Shown here: piece by piece, positions 23,712-31,470 of the stretch | Layout: the number at the start of each line of letters is the position of its first letter | Position numbering within the stretch: position 1 is the stretch's first letter | Assembly (NCBI GenBank): GCA_007127095.1 | Contig: SKZY01000109.1 | Span: 1-57,730 of the forward strand | DNA: 57,730 nt | Reading direction: 5' to 3' | Source of the DNA: Planctomycetaceae bacterium | GTDB lineage: Bacteria; Planctomycetota; Planctomycetia; Pirellulales; Pirellulaceae | The notes under the pieces: model-generated | What the model saw: the letters and a program-made list of their open reading frames with translations, nothing else | Database searches by the model: none | Told to the model about the DNA's origin: nothing | Made by a program: the position numbers and the translations under genes

Positions 23712-24725
23712 GTGTACGAAACCGTAGCCCTAGTCGGTGCCACCGGTGCGGTGGGCCGAATCGTCCTGGACCAACTCGCCAGTCGCGGGTTTCCTCATAA
23801 GCGACTGAAGTTGTTGGCATCGTCGCGTTCGGCCGGCAGCGTCGTCCGTTTTGGCGACCAGGATTTGGTCGTCGAACTGCTCGAACCGACAGCGTTCGCC
23901 GGTGTCGATCTGGTGATCGCCAGCACGCCCGATGAGGTCGCTGCCGAGTTCGTGCCATGGGCGGTTGAGGCCGGCGCCGTCGTGATCGATGAAAGCGGCT
24001 ATTGGCGAATGAAGCCCGAGGTTCCGCTGGTCGTCCCCGAGGTCAATCCGGAAGCGGCACTGCATCACAACGGCATCATCGCCAGCCCCAACTGCAGCAC
24101 GACTCAGATGGTCGTGGCGTTGGCACCGCTGCACCGTGAGGCGAGGGTGCAGCGCGTCGTGGTCAGCACTTACCAGGCGACCAGTGGGGCAGGGCTGGGC
24201 GGTAGTGCGGAACTCCACCACAGTTCGCAGGAGGCGCTCGCCGGAAGGACTGCGCCGGCCGCTGTGTTTCAGCACCCGATCGCTTTCAACCTGATCCCGC
24301 AGATCGGCAGCGAGAAGGAGCAGGGATACACCTCCGAAGAAATGAAGATGGTGTATGAAACGCGAAAGATCCTCGGCGACGAAGAGATTCGCGTCTGTCC
24401 GACCTGTGTCCGCGTTCCGGTTTCGATCGGTCACAGTGAATCGATATTGGTCGAGACGGAGCGACCGATTTCGCTCGACCGCGCCCGTGAACTGTTCGCG
24501 GCCGCCCCCGGCGTCACGTTGGTCGACGACTTGGCCGAGCGGCAATATCCGATGCCGCTCGATTGTGAGGGGCGCGACGACGTCTTCGTCGGTCGGCTCC
24601 GCAAAGACATCAGCAGCCCGAACGGCTTGGCGTTCTGGTGTGTCAGCGACAATCTCAGGAAGGGGGCCGCGACCAATGCCGTCCAGATCGCTGAACTGCT
24701 CGTCAAGCAAGTTCCGGTCGCTTGA
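23712..24725 (+). CDS. asd: Aspartate-semialdehyde dehydrogenase
   Basis: Asd reduces aspartyl phosphate to aspartate semialdehyde, the branch point for lysine, threonine, methionine and diaminopimelate. The 337-residue protein has an N-terminal Rossmann motif (ALVGATGAVG), the catalytic Cys128 in ASPNCSTTQM and the family segment STYQATSGAG. A later His-containing stretch (RVPVSIGHSE) fits the catalytic histidine region. The start is GTG at 23712, because the Rossmann strand begins four codons later. The stop codon overlaps the truA start (TTGA), which suggests translational coupling. Confidence 0.97.
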   Translation: MYETVALVGATGAVGRIVLDQLASRGFPHKRLKLLASSRSAGSVVRFGDQDLVVELLEPTAFAGVDLVIASTPDEVAAEFVPWAVEAGAVVIDESGYWRMKPEVPLVVPEVNPEAALHHNGIIASPNCSTTQMVVALAPLHREARVQRVVVSTYQATSGAGLGGSAELHHSSQEALAGRTAPAAVFQHPIAFNLIPQIGSEKEQGYTSEEMKMVYETRKILGDEEIRVCPTCVRVPVSIGHSESILVETERPISLDRARELFAAAPGVTLVDDLAERQYPMPLDCEGRDDVFVGRLRKDISSPNGLAFWCVSDNLRKGAATNAVQIAELLVKQVPVA

Positions 24726-25591
24726 GTTCGGCTGAAACCGCCACGGCCGATTGCAAGCAAGCCGGGGCGGCGGCCGATTCGCGGACCTTCAAGCTGACCG
24801 TGGCTTATGATGGGACTCGTTATGCCGGCTGGCAAGTTCAGCCCAAGCGTGAAACGATCCAGGCGGCTCTGGAAAGGGCGATCGCTCAAGTGTGTCGTGA
24901 GCGAGTCCGCGTGACCGGCAGTGGTCGGACCGATTCGGGCGTTCATGCCATCGGCCAAGTGGCCAGTTTTTCGCTCACCGCTTGGCGAGCCGGTGCCGCC
25001 GATTTGACCCGGGCGCTGAACAGCAAGTTGCCAGCCGACATCAGTGTCCGACAGACCGAAGACGCGGTCGCCGATTTTCATGCGATCCGTGACGCGATCG
25101 GCAAGCGGTATCGCTACCAACTTCGTGTCGGTGGGAACCGCGACGCCTTCGATTATCGCTATCGCTGGCATTTGGCCGGCCCGATCGACCTCGACGCGAT
25201 GCGGCAGGCGGCCGCGGCGATCCGAGGGCGACAGGATTTTGCCAGTTTTCAAGCTGCTGGCAGTGACCGGAAAACGACGGTGCGCGACATTCGCGATCTC
25301 GTCCTGAGCGAACAGGACGGGGTAGGGCAGGGGGAGGAATCGCCCGGCCGGTTGTTGGCGATCGAGGTCGAGGCGGACGGTTTTCTCTACAACATGGTTC
25401 GCAACATCGTCGGCACACTGGTGGAAGTCGGGCGTGGAAAACGATCGCCCGACTGGGTCGGCGAGGTGATCGCGGCCCGAGACCGAAGGGTCGGCGGACC
25501 GACCGCACCGGGACATGGCCTTTGTTTGTTGTCGGTCGACTACCCGCCCGAAGTGCTCTTGTCGTCTTCGGAGCCGAGCCGATGCGAGTGA
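24722..25591 (+). CDS. truA: tRNA pseudouridine synthase A
   Basis: TruA converts U38-U40 of tRNA anticodon arms to pseudouridine. The 289-residue protein has the N-terminal LTVAYDGTRYAGWQ, the catalytic Asp71 in GSGRTDSGVHA, and the C-terminal FLYNMVRNIVGTLVEVG. The only plausible start is the TTG at 24722, which overlaps the asd stop. A linker around residues 200-210 is enriched in Gly/Glu (GVGQGEESPG), coinciding with two GGGNAGGG octamers (25320 and 25325). The 3' end overlaps the glycosyltransferase start by 10 bp, so asd, truA and the glycosyltransferase probably form one operon. Confidence 0.96.
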   Translation: MSSAETATADCKQAGAAADSRTFKLTVAYDGTRYAGWQVQPKRETIQAALERAIAQVCRERVRVTGSGRTDSGVHAIGQVASFSLTAWRAGAADLTRALNSKLPADISVRQTEDAVADFHAIRDAIGKRYRYQLRVGGNRDAFDYRYRWHLAGPIDLDAMRQAAAAIRGRQDFASFQAAGSDRKTTVRDIRDLVLSEQDGVGQGEESPGRLLAIEVEADGFLYNMVRNIVGTLVEVGRGKRSPDWVGEVIAARDRRVGGPTAPGHGLCLLSVDYPPEVLLSSSEPSRCE

Positions 25592-26751
25592 TGCACGTGA
25601 TCACGCGGATGATCGTCGGCGGTGCCCAAGAAAACACGCTTTACAATTGCCGCGATCTGTTGCGTGAACACGGTGATGACGTGTTATTAGTTACCGGGCC
25701 TGCTGACGGTCCCGAGGGCGACTTGATCGAGCAGGGAGGGGCAGGGGGGGTTGAGGTTCGCGTCATCCCGTCACTGCGTCGGGCGATCCGTCCGGTCGAC
25801 GACCGTCGGGCATTGCGTGACTTGGGGCGATTGATCGCTGATTACCGTCCCGATGTCGTCCACACCCATAGTGCCAAGGCGGGTTTTTTGGGTCGCCGAG
25901 CGGCCTGGTCGGCCGGGGTTCCGGCGATCGTTCACACCGTCCACGGGGCGCCGTTCCATCCCTATCAGCCGCTGGCCGCCCGCCAACTGTTTCGCTGGTG
26001 TGAACGGCTGGCGGCCGGTTGGTGCCATCACATGATCTCGGTTGCCGACGCGATGACCGATCTGATGGTCGCCGCCGGCGTGGCAGGGCCGCAGCGTTTC
26101 ACCACCATTTACAGCGGGATGGATGTCGAGCCGTTTTTGGCTGCTGATGCGCAACGCGAACGGGTCCGTCGGTCGCTTGGCCTGGGTGATCAGGAGGTCG
26201 TCATCGGCAAGATCGCTCGACTTTTTCATCTCAAGGGGCATGACGACCTGATCACCGCGGCGGCGACGGTGTTGAAGTCGCATCCCAACGCCCGCTTCCT
26301 GCTAGTCGGAGACGGGATTCTGCGAGATCGGCTCGGCCAACGGCTGGCCGACTTGGGGATCGCCGACCGGTTCTTGTTCACCGGCTTGGTCCCGCCGGCC
26401 GAGGTTCCTGGGTTGGTCGCCGCAATGGATTTGTTGGTCCACACGTCGCTGCGGGAGGGACTCGCTCGAGCGCTCCCTCAAGCCTTGATCGCCGGTCGAC
26501 CGGTGATCAGTTACGACATCGACGGGGCGCGAGAGGTCGCGATCGACGACCAAACCGGTTTTCTCGTCCCGGCCGGCGATCGGGCGAGATTGGCTGAGCG
26601 AATCGGACGACTCGTCGGCGACCCGGCCGGCCGGCAGCGAATGGGCGAGAACGGACGTCGTCAGTTCACCGACCGCTTCCGTCACCAGTCGATGACCCGC
26701 CAAATCCGCGAACTCTATCTGCGTTTGCTCGATGAACGCAGGGTGCGATGA
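25582..26751 (+). CDS. Glycosyltransferase family 4 protein
   Basis: This is a 389-residue GT-B fold glycosyltransferase. The N-terminal half has the GT4-type opening MHVITRMIVGGAQENT and a VVHTHSAKAGFLGR loop. The C-terminal half has GKIARLFHLKGHDDLI, FLLVGDGILRDRL and the donor-binding EX7E-like region (REGLARALPQALIAGRPVI). GT4 enzymes retain the anomeric configuration and build polysaccharides or glycolipids from nucleotide sugars. The acceptor cannot be told. The ATG at 25582 fits the conserved N-terminus. A longer frame would run inside truA. The last codons and stop lie in a 16-bp tandem repeat array. Confidence 0.93.
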   Translation: MRVMHVITRMIVGGAQENTLYNCRDLLREHGDDVLLVTGPADGPEGDLIEQGGAGGVEVRVIPSLRRAIRPVDDRRALRDLGRLIADYRPDVVHTHSAKAGFLGRRAAWSAGVPAIVHTVHGAPFHPYQPLAARQLFRWCERLAAGWCHHMISVADAMTDLMVAAGVAGPQRFTTIYSGMDVEPFLAADAQRERVRRSLGLGDQEVVIGKIARLFHLKGHDDLITAAATVLKSHPNARFLLVGDGILRDRLGQRLADLGIADRFLFTGLVPPAEVPGLVAAMDLLVHTSLREGLARALPQALIAGRPVISYDIDGAREVAIDDQTGFLVPAGDRARLAERIGRLVGDPAGRQRMGENGRRQFTDRFRHQSMTRQIRELYLRLLDERRVR

Positions 26752-26820
26752 ACCCAGGGCGTGATGAACCCGGGGCGTGATGAACCCGGGGCGTGATGAA
26801 CGCAGCGTCCGATCAACCCG
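26731..26820 (+). repeat. Six-copy 16-bp tandem repeat across the glycosyltransferase stop
   Basis: The core GATGAACSC, or its variant GATCAACCC, recurs exactly every 16 bp at 26731, 26747, 26763, 26779, 26795 and 26811. The repeat unit is close to GATGAACCCGGGGCGT. The first copies encode the end of the glycosyltransferase, whose TGA stop (26749-26751) is inside copy 2. The other copies are non-coding. The unit length is not a multiple of three. Confidence 0.95.
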
Positions 26821-26979
26821 TCGTGGGGCGAAGTGAGGGCAGGGCGGTCCTGACCTTCCGCCGTGACGCATGTATCAATTATGCTGGTCGTCCGTCTGTC
26901 CCGGCGACGGGCCCGCCGGTAATCGGCGGATCGGCGATTTTCCGACCTGATGACCGGGGCCTTATCCCCCTGCGATCCC

Positions 26980-27918
26980 ATGAGCAAATCCCGCGACTTT
27001 CTCGGCCCCTACCGACTGACCCGGCTGATCCGGCAGGGAAGTACCTGTGACGTGTGGGAAGCGGTCGAGGATGCGACGCAAGACCGTTTCGCCCTCAAGG
27101 TTCTCAACAACCGATTTCGCAAGGACAAGTCCGAGATCGCGTCGCTGAAGTTCGAATACACCGTCGCCAAAGACTTGATCAGTCCACGGATCATTCGCGT
27201 CATCGACTTTCGCGTCGAGAGCGGGACACCGTTTCTGATCATGGAGTTGTTCAGTGAGCTGAACATGAAGCAGGCGTTGCGACAGGGTCCCGAGTCGCTC
27301 GCGTTCATGCTGGACAAGATCGTCGAGCAGGCCGCCGAGGGGCTCTATTACATGCACACCAAGGGCTGGATCCATCGCGATATCAAGCCCGATAACTTCC
27401 TCGTCAGCCCTGACGGCGAAACCAAGCTGATCGACTTTACGATCGCCGAGAAGAAAAAGTCGGGGTTCGGAAAACTGTTTCACCGCAGCGGGTCGACGGT
27501 GCAGGGGACTCGCAGCTACATGGCTCCCGAGCAGATCCAGGGGAAAATCTGTGACGAGCGGACCGACGTCTATTCGTTCGGCTGTGTGTTGTTCGAGGCG
27601 GTCACCGGCAAGCCGCCGTTCACCGGCCAAACTCCCAACGATTTGTTGACGAAGCACCTCAACGCATCGATCCCCAGCCCGGTCGTCTACAACGACAATG
27701 TGACACCCGAGTTCGCGGCGCTGGTCAAGAAGATGATGGCCAAGAAGCCGTCGCAACGCCCCGATTCGATGTGGGAATTCCTGAAGGTCTATCGCACCAC
27801 TCAGGTTTTTAAGAAGCGACCCAAGCCGCCTGAGAAGAGCGTGTTTGATAACCCGCAAGGATTTAAGAGCAGCGACGACATGCTGAAGAAACCGTCGAAG
27901 CTGACGGACGAAGAATGA
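26980..27918 (+). CDS. Serine/threonine protein kinase, DFG motif altered to DFT
   Basis: This is a 312-residue soluble Hanks-type kinase. The kinase domain (about 11-265) has the ATP-anchoring Lys40 (RFALKVLN), the catalytic loop IHRDIKPDN with Asp134, and the activation-segment end GTRSYMAPEQ. The metal-binding DFG is DFT (LIDFTIAEKK, Asp152), so the Asp is kept but the Gly is not. There is no membrane segment or sensor domain. The C-terminal 45 residues are Lys/Pro-rich and look disordered. The ATG at 26980 is preferred over 26950 because it places the kinase fold at the N-terminus. It precedes accA by 22 bp, an unusual pairing. Confidence 0.92.
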   Translation: MSKSRDFLGPYRLTRLIRQGSTCDVWEAVEDATQDRFALKVLNNRFRKDKSEIASLKFEYTVAKDLISPRIIRVIDFRVESGTPFLIMELFSELNMKQALRQGPESLAFMLDKIVEQAAEGLYYMHTKGWIHRDIKPDNFLVSPDGETKLIDFTIAEKKKSGFGKLFHRSGSTVQGTRSYMAPEQIQGKICDERTDVYSFGCVLFEAVTGKPPFTGQTPNDLLTKHLNASIPSPVVYNDNVTPEFAALVKKMMAKKPSQRPDSMWEFLKVYRTTQVFKKRPKPPEKSVFDNPQGFKSSDDMLKKPSKLTDEE

Positions 27919-27940
27919 TCAATTTCCTACGGAAAACCGC

Positions 27941-28900
27941 ATGAGCCTTGATTTCGAACGCGATGTGACCGAACTGGAAAATCAGATCGCGGCCATCGAG
28001 CGACAGACCCGCAGAGACGATGAAGAGGAATCGCGGCTCCGCGATCTACGATTGGCCAGAGTTGAGAAGCTGAGGGAAACCTATGCGAACCTCAGTTCCT
28101 GGCAAACGGTGCAAGTCGCCAGGCATAAGAATCGTCCTTATACAAAAGATTACCTGCACCTGGCGTTCGATGAATTCGTCGAATTGCATGGCGACAAGTT
28201 CTTCGGTGACGACCGCGCCATGTTATCGGGGTTCGCCAAGATCGATCGATTCAAGGTGATGGTGCTCGGGCATCAAAAAGGACGCACCTACAAGGAACGC
28301 GCTGCCTGTCATTTCGGATGTGCTCATCCCGAGGGTTACCGCAAAGCGATGCTGAAGATGCGGATGGCCGAAAAGTATCATCTGCCGCTAATCTGCTTTA
28401 TCGATACGCCGGGTGCTTATCCAGGGGTCGGCGCTGAAGAACGTGGTCAGGCTCAGGTGATCGCCGAGAGCATGTTTTTGATGAGCCGTTTACGGACGCC
28501 GATCGTCTGCGTCGTGATCGGCGAAGGCGGTTCCGGCGGTGCGTTGGGGATCGGCGTTGGCGACCGGGTCGCGATGCTCGAAAATTCCTACTACAGCGTC
28601 ATCAGTCCCGAAGGCTGTGCCGGCATCCTTTGGAAGAGCCACGAGTTCGCTTCGAAGGCCGCCGAGGCGTTGCGGTTCACGGCGAAGGACTTGTCGGGAT
28701 TTGGGGTCATCGATGACGTCATCAGCGAACCGCTCGGCGGTGCCCACCGCGATCATCACCAGATGGCGACACGGTTGAAGTCGTACCTCTCGGCGACGCT
28801 GGAGGATTTGGAGTCGACGCCGACCGACGAACTGCTCGAGGCCCGCTATGACAAGTTCCGCCGGATGGGAATCTACTTGGACGCAGCGGTCACCGCGTGA
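27941..28900 (+). CDS. accA: Acetyl-CoA carboxylase carboxyltransferase subunit alpha
   Basis: AccA forms with AccD the carboxyltransferase that makes malonyl-CoA for fatty acid synthesis. The 319-residue protein has the AccA N-terminal helical part (DFERDVTELENQIAAIE) and the crotonase-fold core. Visible core motifs are LHLAFDEFVELHGDKFFGDD, CFIDTPGAYPGVGAEERGQ, GEGGSGGALGIGVGD and SVISPEGCAGILWK. Length matches the family. No accD is nearby. It is the last gene before the candidate dif region. Confidence 0.98.
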   Translation: MSLDFERDVTELENQIAAIERQTRRDDEEESRLRDLRLARVEKLRETYANLSSWQTVQVARHKNRPYTKDYLHLAFDEFVELHGDKFFGDDRAMLSGFAKIDRFKVMVLGHQKGRTYKERAACHFGCAHPEGYRKAMLKMRMAEKYHLPLICFIDTPGAYPGVGAEERGQAQVIAESMFLMSRLRTPIVCVVIGEGGSGGALGIGVGDRVAMLENSYYSVISPEGCAGILWKSHEFASKAAEALRFTAKDLSGFGVIDDVISEPLGGAHRDHHQMATRLKSYLSATLEDLESTPTDELLEARYDKFRRMGIYLDAAVTA

Positions 28901-29010
28901 CGCCGGTGACGCTTGTCAGGAAGCGTCCCGGCGCCCGGGGTTTGGCGTGTCGGATCGATCGCCGTGCGACTTTGGCGGGGCTGGAAAGCCGGCGATCCGG
29001 CCGACCAGCA

Positions 29011-29038
29011 ACGTCCGATAATGCCTCTTATGTTGTAT
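29011..29038 (+). other. dif: Candidate chromosomal dif site (XerC/XerD)
   Basis: The left 11-mer ACGTCCGATAA matches the left half of B. subtilis dif at 8 of 11 positions. The 6-bp spacer is TGCCTC. The right 11-mer TTATGTTGTAT matches the XerD half of E. coli dif (TTATGTTAAAT) at 9 of 11. The arrangement of 11, 6 and 11 bp and the inverted TTAT ends next to the spacer are as in known sites. It lies in a gene-free gap, within the only interval where KOPS-like octamers switch strand. The assignment is by eye from remembered dif sequences. Confidence 0.6.
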
Positions 29039-29126
29039 TCGGCGGTCGGTTTTTGCCGTCTTTTACGCACTCGCCGCAGATGGCGTCGGCAGCGGGTGTT
29101 CTGCCCCGGCGTGGCCTTGGCGGGAT

Positions 29127-29250
29127 ACGGCGGCGACCGTGCCACACGGCTTCGCCGTTGCGTTGGGATGGGGAATGTTAACGCCATGGCGCAGCCATGT
29201 GGCCTCAGGTACGGCGGCGACCGTGCCGCACGGCTGCGCCGTTGCGTTGG
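29127..29250. repeat. REP-like repeats: 40-bp direct pair with an inverted middle copy
   Basis: A 40-bp unit at 29127-29166 (starting ACGGCGGCGACCGTGCC) recurs at 29211-29250 with two mismatches. A 17-bp part of it (29141-29157) recurs inverted at 29187-29203 with 14 of 17 matches. The inverted copy can pair with either flanking copy. This resembles a BIME-type cluster of REP elements. It ends exactly at the cvpA stop codon. Confidence 0.8.
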
Positions 29251-29994
29251 CTAGCGGTTGGCGCCAGGGACGCCGCGTCCGGCTTGCTGGTAGTTCGGGA
29301 CGTCTTGGGGCGGTAACCAAGGCGGCGCACCGACCGGCAGCGGCGGCGACGAACGCTCGCTGGCGGGCGAATCCCAGAACGAATCGGGGAGCGCTTCCGT
29401 CGCGAAGTCGACGGCTTCACCGACCGCCTGAGGAACCGGAGTCGCGGACTCGCTTTCGCTTTCGTTCGTGCCTGCATCGTCGTTATTGAACTTCTGATCA
29501 AACCGGCGCAGGTACGGGCCGACGACCTCATGAATCTCTTCGGGAATGATCGCCTCGCTCCGGTCGAGCACCGAGGCGATGTAGTGACCGCTCCGCGAAG
29601 CGACGATTTGTTCTCGAATGTTGTCGCCGAACAGCGTGACGCCGAACAGTGTCACCAGGATGCAGTAAAGGCCTCCTTTGGCGAGGCCGAAAAGCGCACC
29701 GATCTGGCGATCGAACTCACGCAATTTAAGTCGATCGATCGTGCTGCTGACCATCCGGAACGCGACCCAAATCACCAGCGACGTGCCTGTGAACAGGATC
29801 AGCATTGCCAAAAAACGGTTCCAGGGCGGGTCCGCCTGAATCGATTGGCTCAGCGGTTCGCGGAAGTTGTAAGCCACGGCGTAGCTGACGACGAGCGAAC
29901 CGATCGAGGCCAATTGCCAGGCGAATCCTTTGATCGCACCGAACAACGCGGTCCCGATCAGCAGCACCAACATGATGATGTCGTAGGTTTCCAC
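29251..29994 (-). CDS. CvpA family membrane protein
   Basis: This is a 247-residue inner-membrane protein. Four membrane segments fall in the first 125 residues or so (near 5-25, 28-45, 62-82 and 100-122). Between them is the family-typical basic loop DRLKLREFDRQIGALFGLAKG. This matches CvpA, a colicin V production accessory family of still unclear role in envelope homeostasis. The C-terminal 110 residues are an extension rich in Ser, Glu and Pro, which looks disordered and ends VPNYQQAGRGVPGANR. The gene stands alone, convergent with accA across the putative dif gap. Confidence 0.85.
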   Translation of the reverse strand: METYDIIMLVLLIGTALFGAIKGFAWQLASIGSLVVSYAVAYNFREPLSQSIQADPPWNRFLAMLILFTGTSLVIWVAFRMVSSTIDRLKLREFDRQIGALFGLAKGGLYCILVTLFGVTLFGDNIREQIVASRSGHYIASVLDRSEAIIPEEIHEVVGPYLRRFDQKFNNDDAGTNESESESATPVPQAVGEAVDFATEALPDSFWDSPASERSSPPLPVGAPPWLPPQDVPNYQQAGRGVPGANR

Positions 29995-30233
29995 GCGTGC
30001 CGCCTCCGTGCAGCCGTTTTATCGAGAATGCCGAGTGTCTCGTTCCGTTGCCGGTCGGCTGGTCGCCGCTTGGTCGGAACCGACGCGACTGCTGACTTTA
30101 GCAACTGAAGCGATGTGGGCGAAGGCCAATAATTGCCTCGATTCGCCTGGCACCGCGATTCGGAAATGCCCTATAAGCGAACCGTTTACCGGTCGAGGAG
30201 ACCCGCCCGTATCATATTCAGCGGCATCCACGC

Positions 30234-30965
30234 GTGGCCGATTTCAAGACCCACATTACCGCCAGTACGCTCGCCGGGGCCGCCTACGGCTATTGGGGGA
30301 CATTCCATCAAGGGATGTCGATCGAAAGTGGCCTACTGGCCGCCGGGCTCTGCTCGGTATCGGGAATGTTGCCTGACCTTGACAGTCATTCGGGCGTTCC
30401 GCTGCGGGAAACGAGTATGTTCGCCTCCGGCGTCGTCCCGATGTTGATGATCAACCGCTTTCGCGATCTCGAACTATCGCCGGAGGCGATGGCGCTGGCG
30501 GCGATGTTGATCTATATCGCGATCCGTTTCTTCATCGTCGAGATCTTCCGCCGATATACGGTCCACCGTGGTATGTGGCACAGCATCCCCGCCGCCGCAT
30601 CGGTCGGAATCTTGGCTTACTTGGTTATGCCGACGCCTTCGGAAGGCGCTCGGGTCTATAAAAGTGTCGCGGTCGTGATCGGCTTCATGGTTCATCTGAT
30701 CTTGGATGAAATCTGGAGTATTGACTACCGCCGCGGTAAGTTTAGGCTCAAACGGTCATTCGGCACGGCGTTGAAGTTTTGGGGGTCTGACCTGTCCGGC
30801 AATGTGTCGGTGTACGCCAAACTGTTCTTGTTCGCTTACCTAGCGTGGGGCGATCAGGAAATCATCGAACGACTCCGCGAGCGAGAACGTTGGACGCAGC
30901 CGCACGTTGCTCAACACCAGGAAGCCCCGCCGCCGTGGCAGCAATGGTTTCCGGTCCAGCGGTAA
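30234..30965 (+). CDS. Membrane-bound metal-dependent hydrolase (DUF457/YdjM family)
   Basis: This is a 243-residue integral membrane protein. Motifs of the LexA-regulated YdjM/DUF457 family are visible: an N-terminal FKTHITAS, the acidic LPDLDSHSG, TVHRGMWHSIPAA and HLILDEIWSID. His and Asp residues in these motifs probably bind metal. Several hydrophobic helices lie between them. The start is the GTG at 30234, placed just before KTH. The family is annotated as a hydrolase, but its substrate is unknown. A hairpin over its stop codon faces the convergent dtd gene. Confidence 0.87.
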   Translation: MADFKTHITASTLAGAAYGYWGTFHQGMSIESGLLAAGLCSVSGMLPDLDSHSGVPLRETSMFASGVVPMLMINRFRDLELSPEAMALAAMLIYIAIRFFIVEIFRRYTVHRGMWHSIPAAASVGILAYLVMPTPSEGARVYKSVAVVIGFMVHLILDEIWSIDYRRGKFRLKRSFGTALKFWGSDLSGNVSVYAKLFLFAYLAWGDQEIIERLRERERWTQPHVAQHQEAPPPWQQWFPVQR

Positions 30966-30977
30966 GCGGCGCTGGAC
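30954..30977. terminator. Hairpin between convergent genes, possible bidirectional terminator
   Basis: GTCCAGC (30954-30960) pairs with GCTGGAC (30971-30977) around a 10-nt loop containing the TAA stop codon of the DUF457 gene. A short T run follows at 30987. It sits between the convergent DUF457 and dtd genes. Confidence 0.4.
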
Positions 30978-31000
30978 GGACCGCGTTTTGCGAGTGGAGG

Positions 31001-31453
31001 TCAGTTCGGCAGTTCGGCCGAATCGAGCAGGATCGTGACCGGCCCGTCGTTGACCAGTGAGACCTGCATGTCGGCGGCGAAAATGCCCGAGGCGGTTGTG
31101 AGGCCGACGCGACCGACGCGCTCGACACAATATTGATAGAGCCTCGCAGCGTCGGTGGGGGCTGCGGCTGATGTAAAGGCTGGGCGTCGCCCTTTGCGGC
31201 AATCGGCATACAGGGTGAACTGGCTGACCAGCAGCACCTCGCCGCCGACGTCGACGACACTGAGGTTCATCTTGCCATCCGCATCGGCAAAGATTCGTAG
31301 GTTCAGCAGTTTATCGATCAAACGATCGGCGACCCGTTCGTCATCCCCCTGCCCTACTCCGACCAGTACGACCAAGCCGGGACCGATCGATCCTACCACC
31401 TCGCTATCGACCTCGACCTGCCCTTGAGTGACCCGTTGCAGTAGAAAACGCAT
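31001..31453 (-). CDS. dtd: D-aminoacyl-tRNA deacylase
   Basis: Dtd hydrolyses D-amino acids (and glycine) from mischarged tRNAs. The 150-residue protein has the full family set: the N-terminal MRFLLQRVTQGQVEVD, the active-site SQFTLYADCRKGRRPAF and the C-terminal Gly-cisPro motif NDGPVTI that rejects L-amino acids. Length matches the family. It is divergent from the zinc-ribbon DUF1559 gene, with only 17 bp between start codons, so their promoters must overlap the coding regions or each other. A KOPS-like octamer (31347-31354) lies inside it. Confidence 0.97.
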   Translation of the reverse strand: MRFLLQRVTQGQVEVDSEVVGSIGPGLVVLVGVGQGDDERVADRLIDKLLNLRIFADADGKMNLSVVDVGGEVLLVSQFTLYADCRKGRRPAFTSAAAPTDAARLYQYCVERVGRVGLTTASGIFAADMQVSLVNDGPVTILLDSAELPN

Positions 31454-31470
31454 TTCATTTTTCTCCGTCG

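Larger units (their letters stand above)
28901..29250. other. Gene-free gap between accA and cvpA (putative terminus region)
   Basis: This 350-bp stretch lies between the stop codons of accA (plus strand) and cvpA (minus strand). No open frame in it resembles a gene. It holds the candidate dif site at 29011-29038 and three copies of a GC-rich REP-like element at 29127-29250. Confidence 0.75.

Noticed and set aside
26731-26820. A CRISPR array at the glycosyltransferase 3' end
   Set aside because: The copies are contiguous 16-mers without spacers, so this is a simple tandem repeat.
29127-29250. A CRISPR-like array near dif
   Set aside because: Only two direct 40-bp copies plus one inverted copy are present, without regular spacers.
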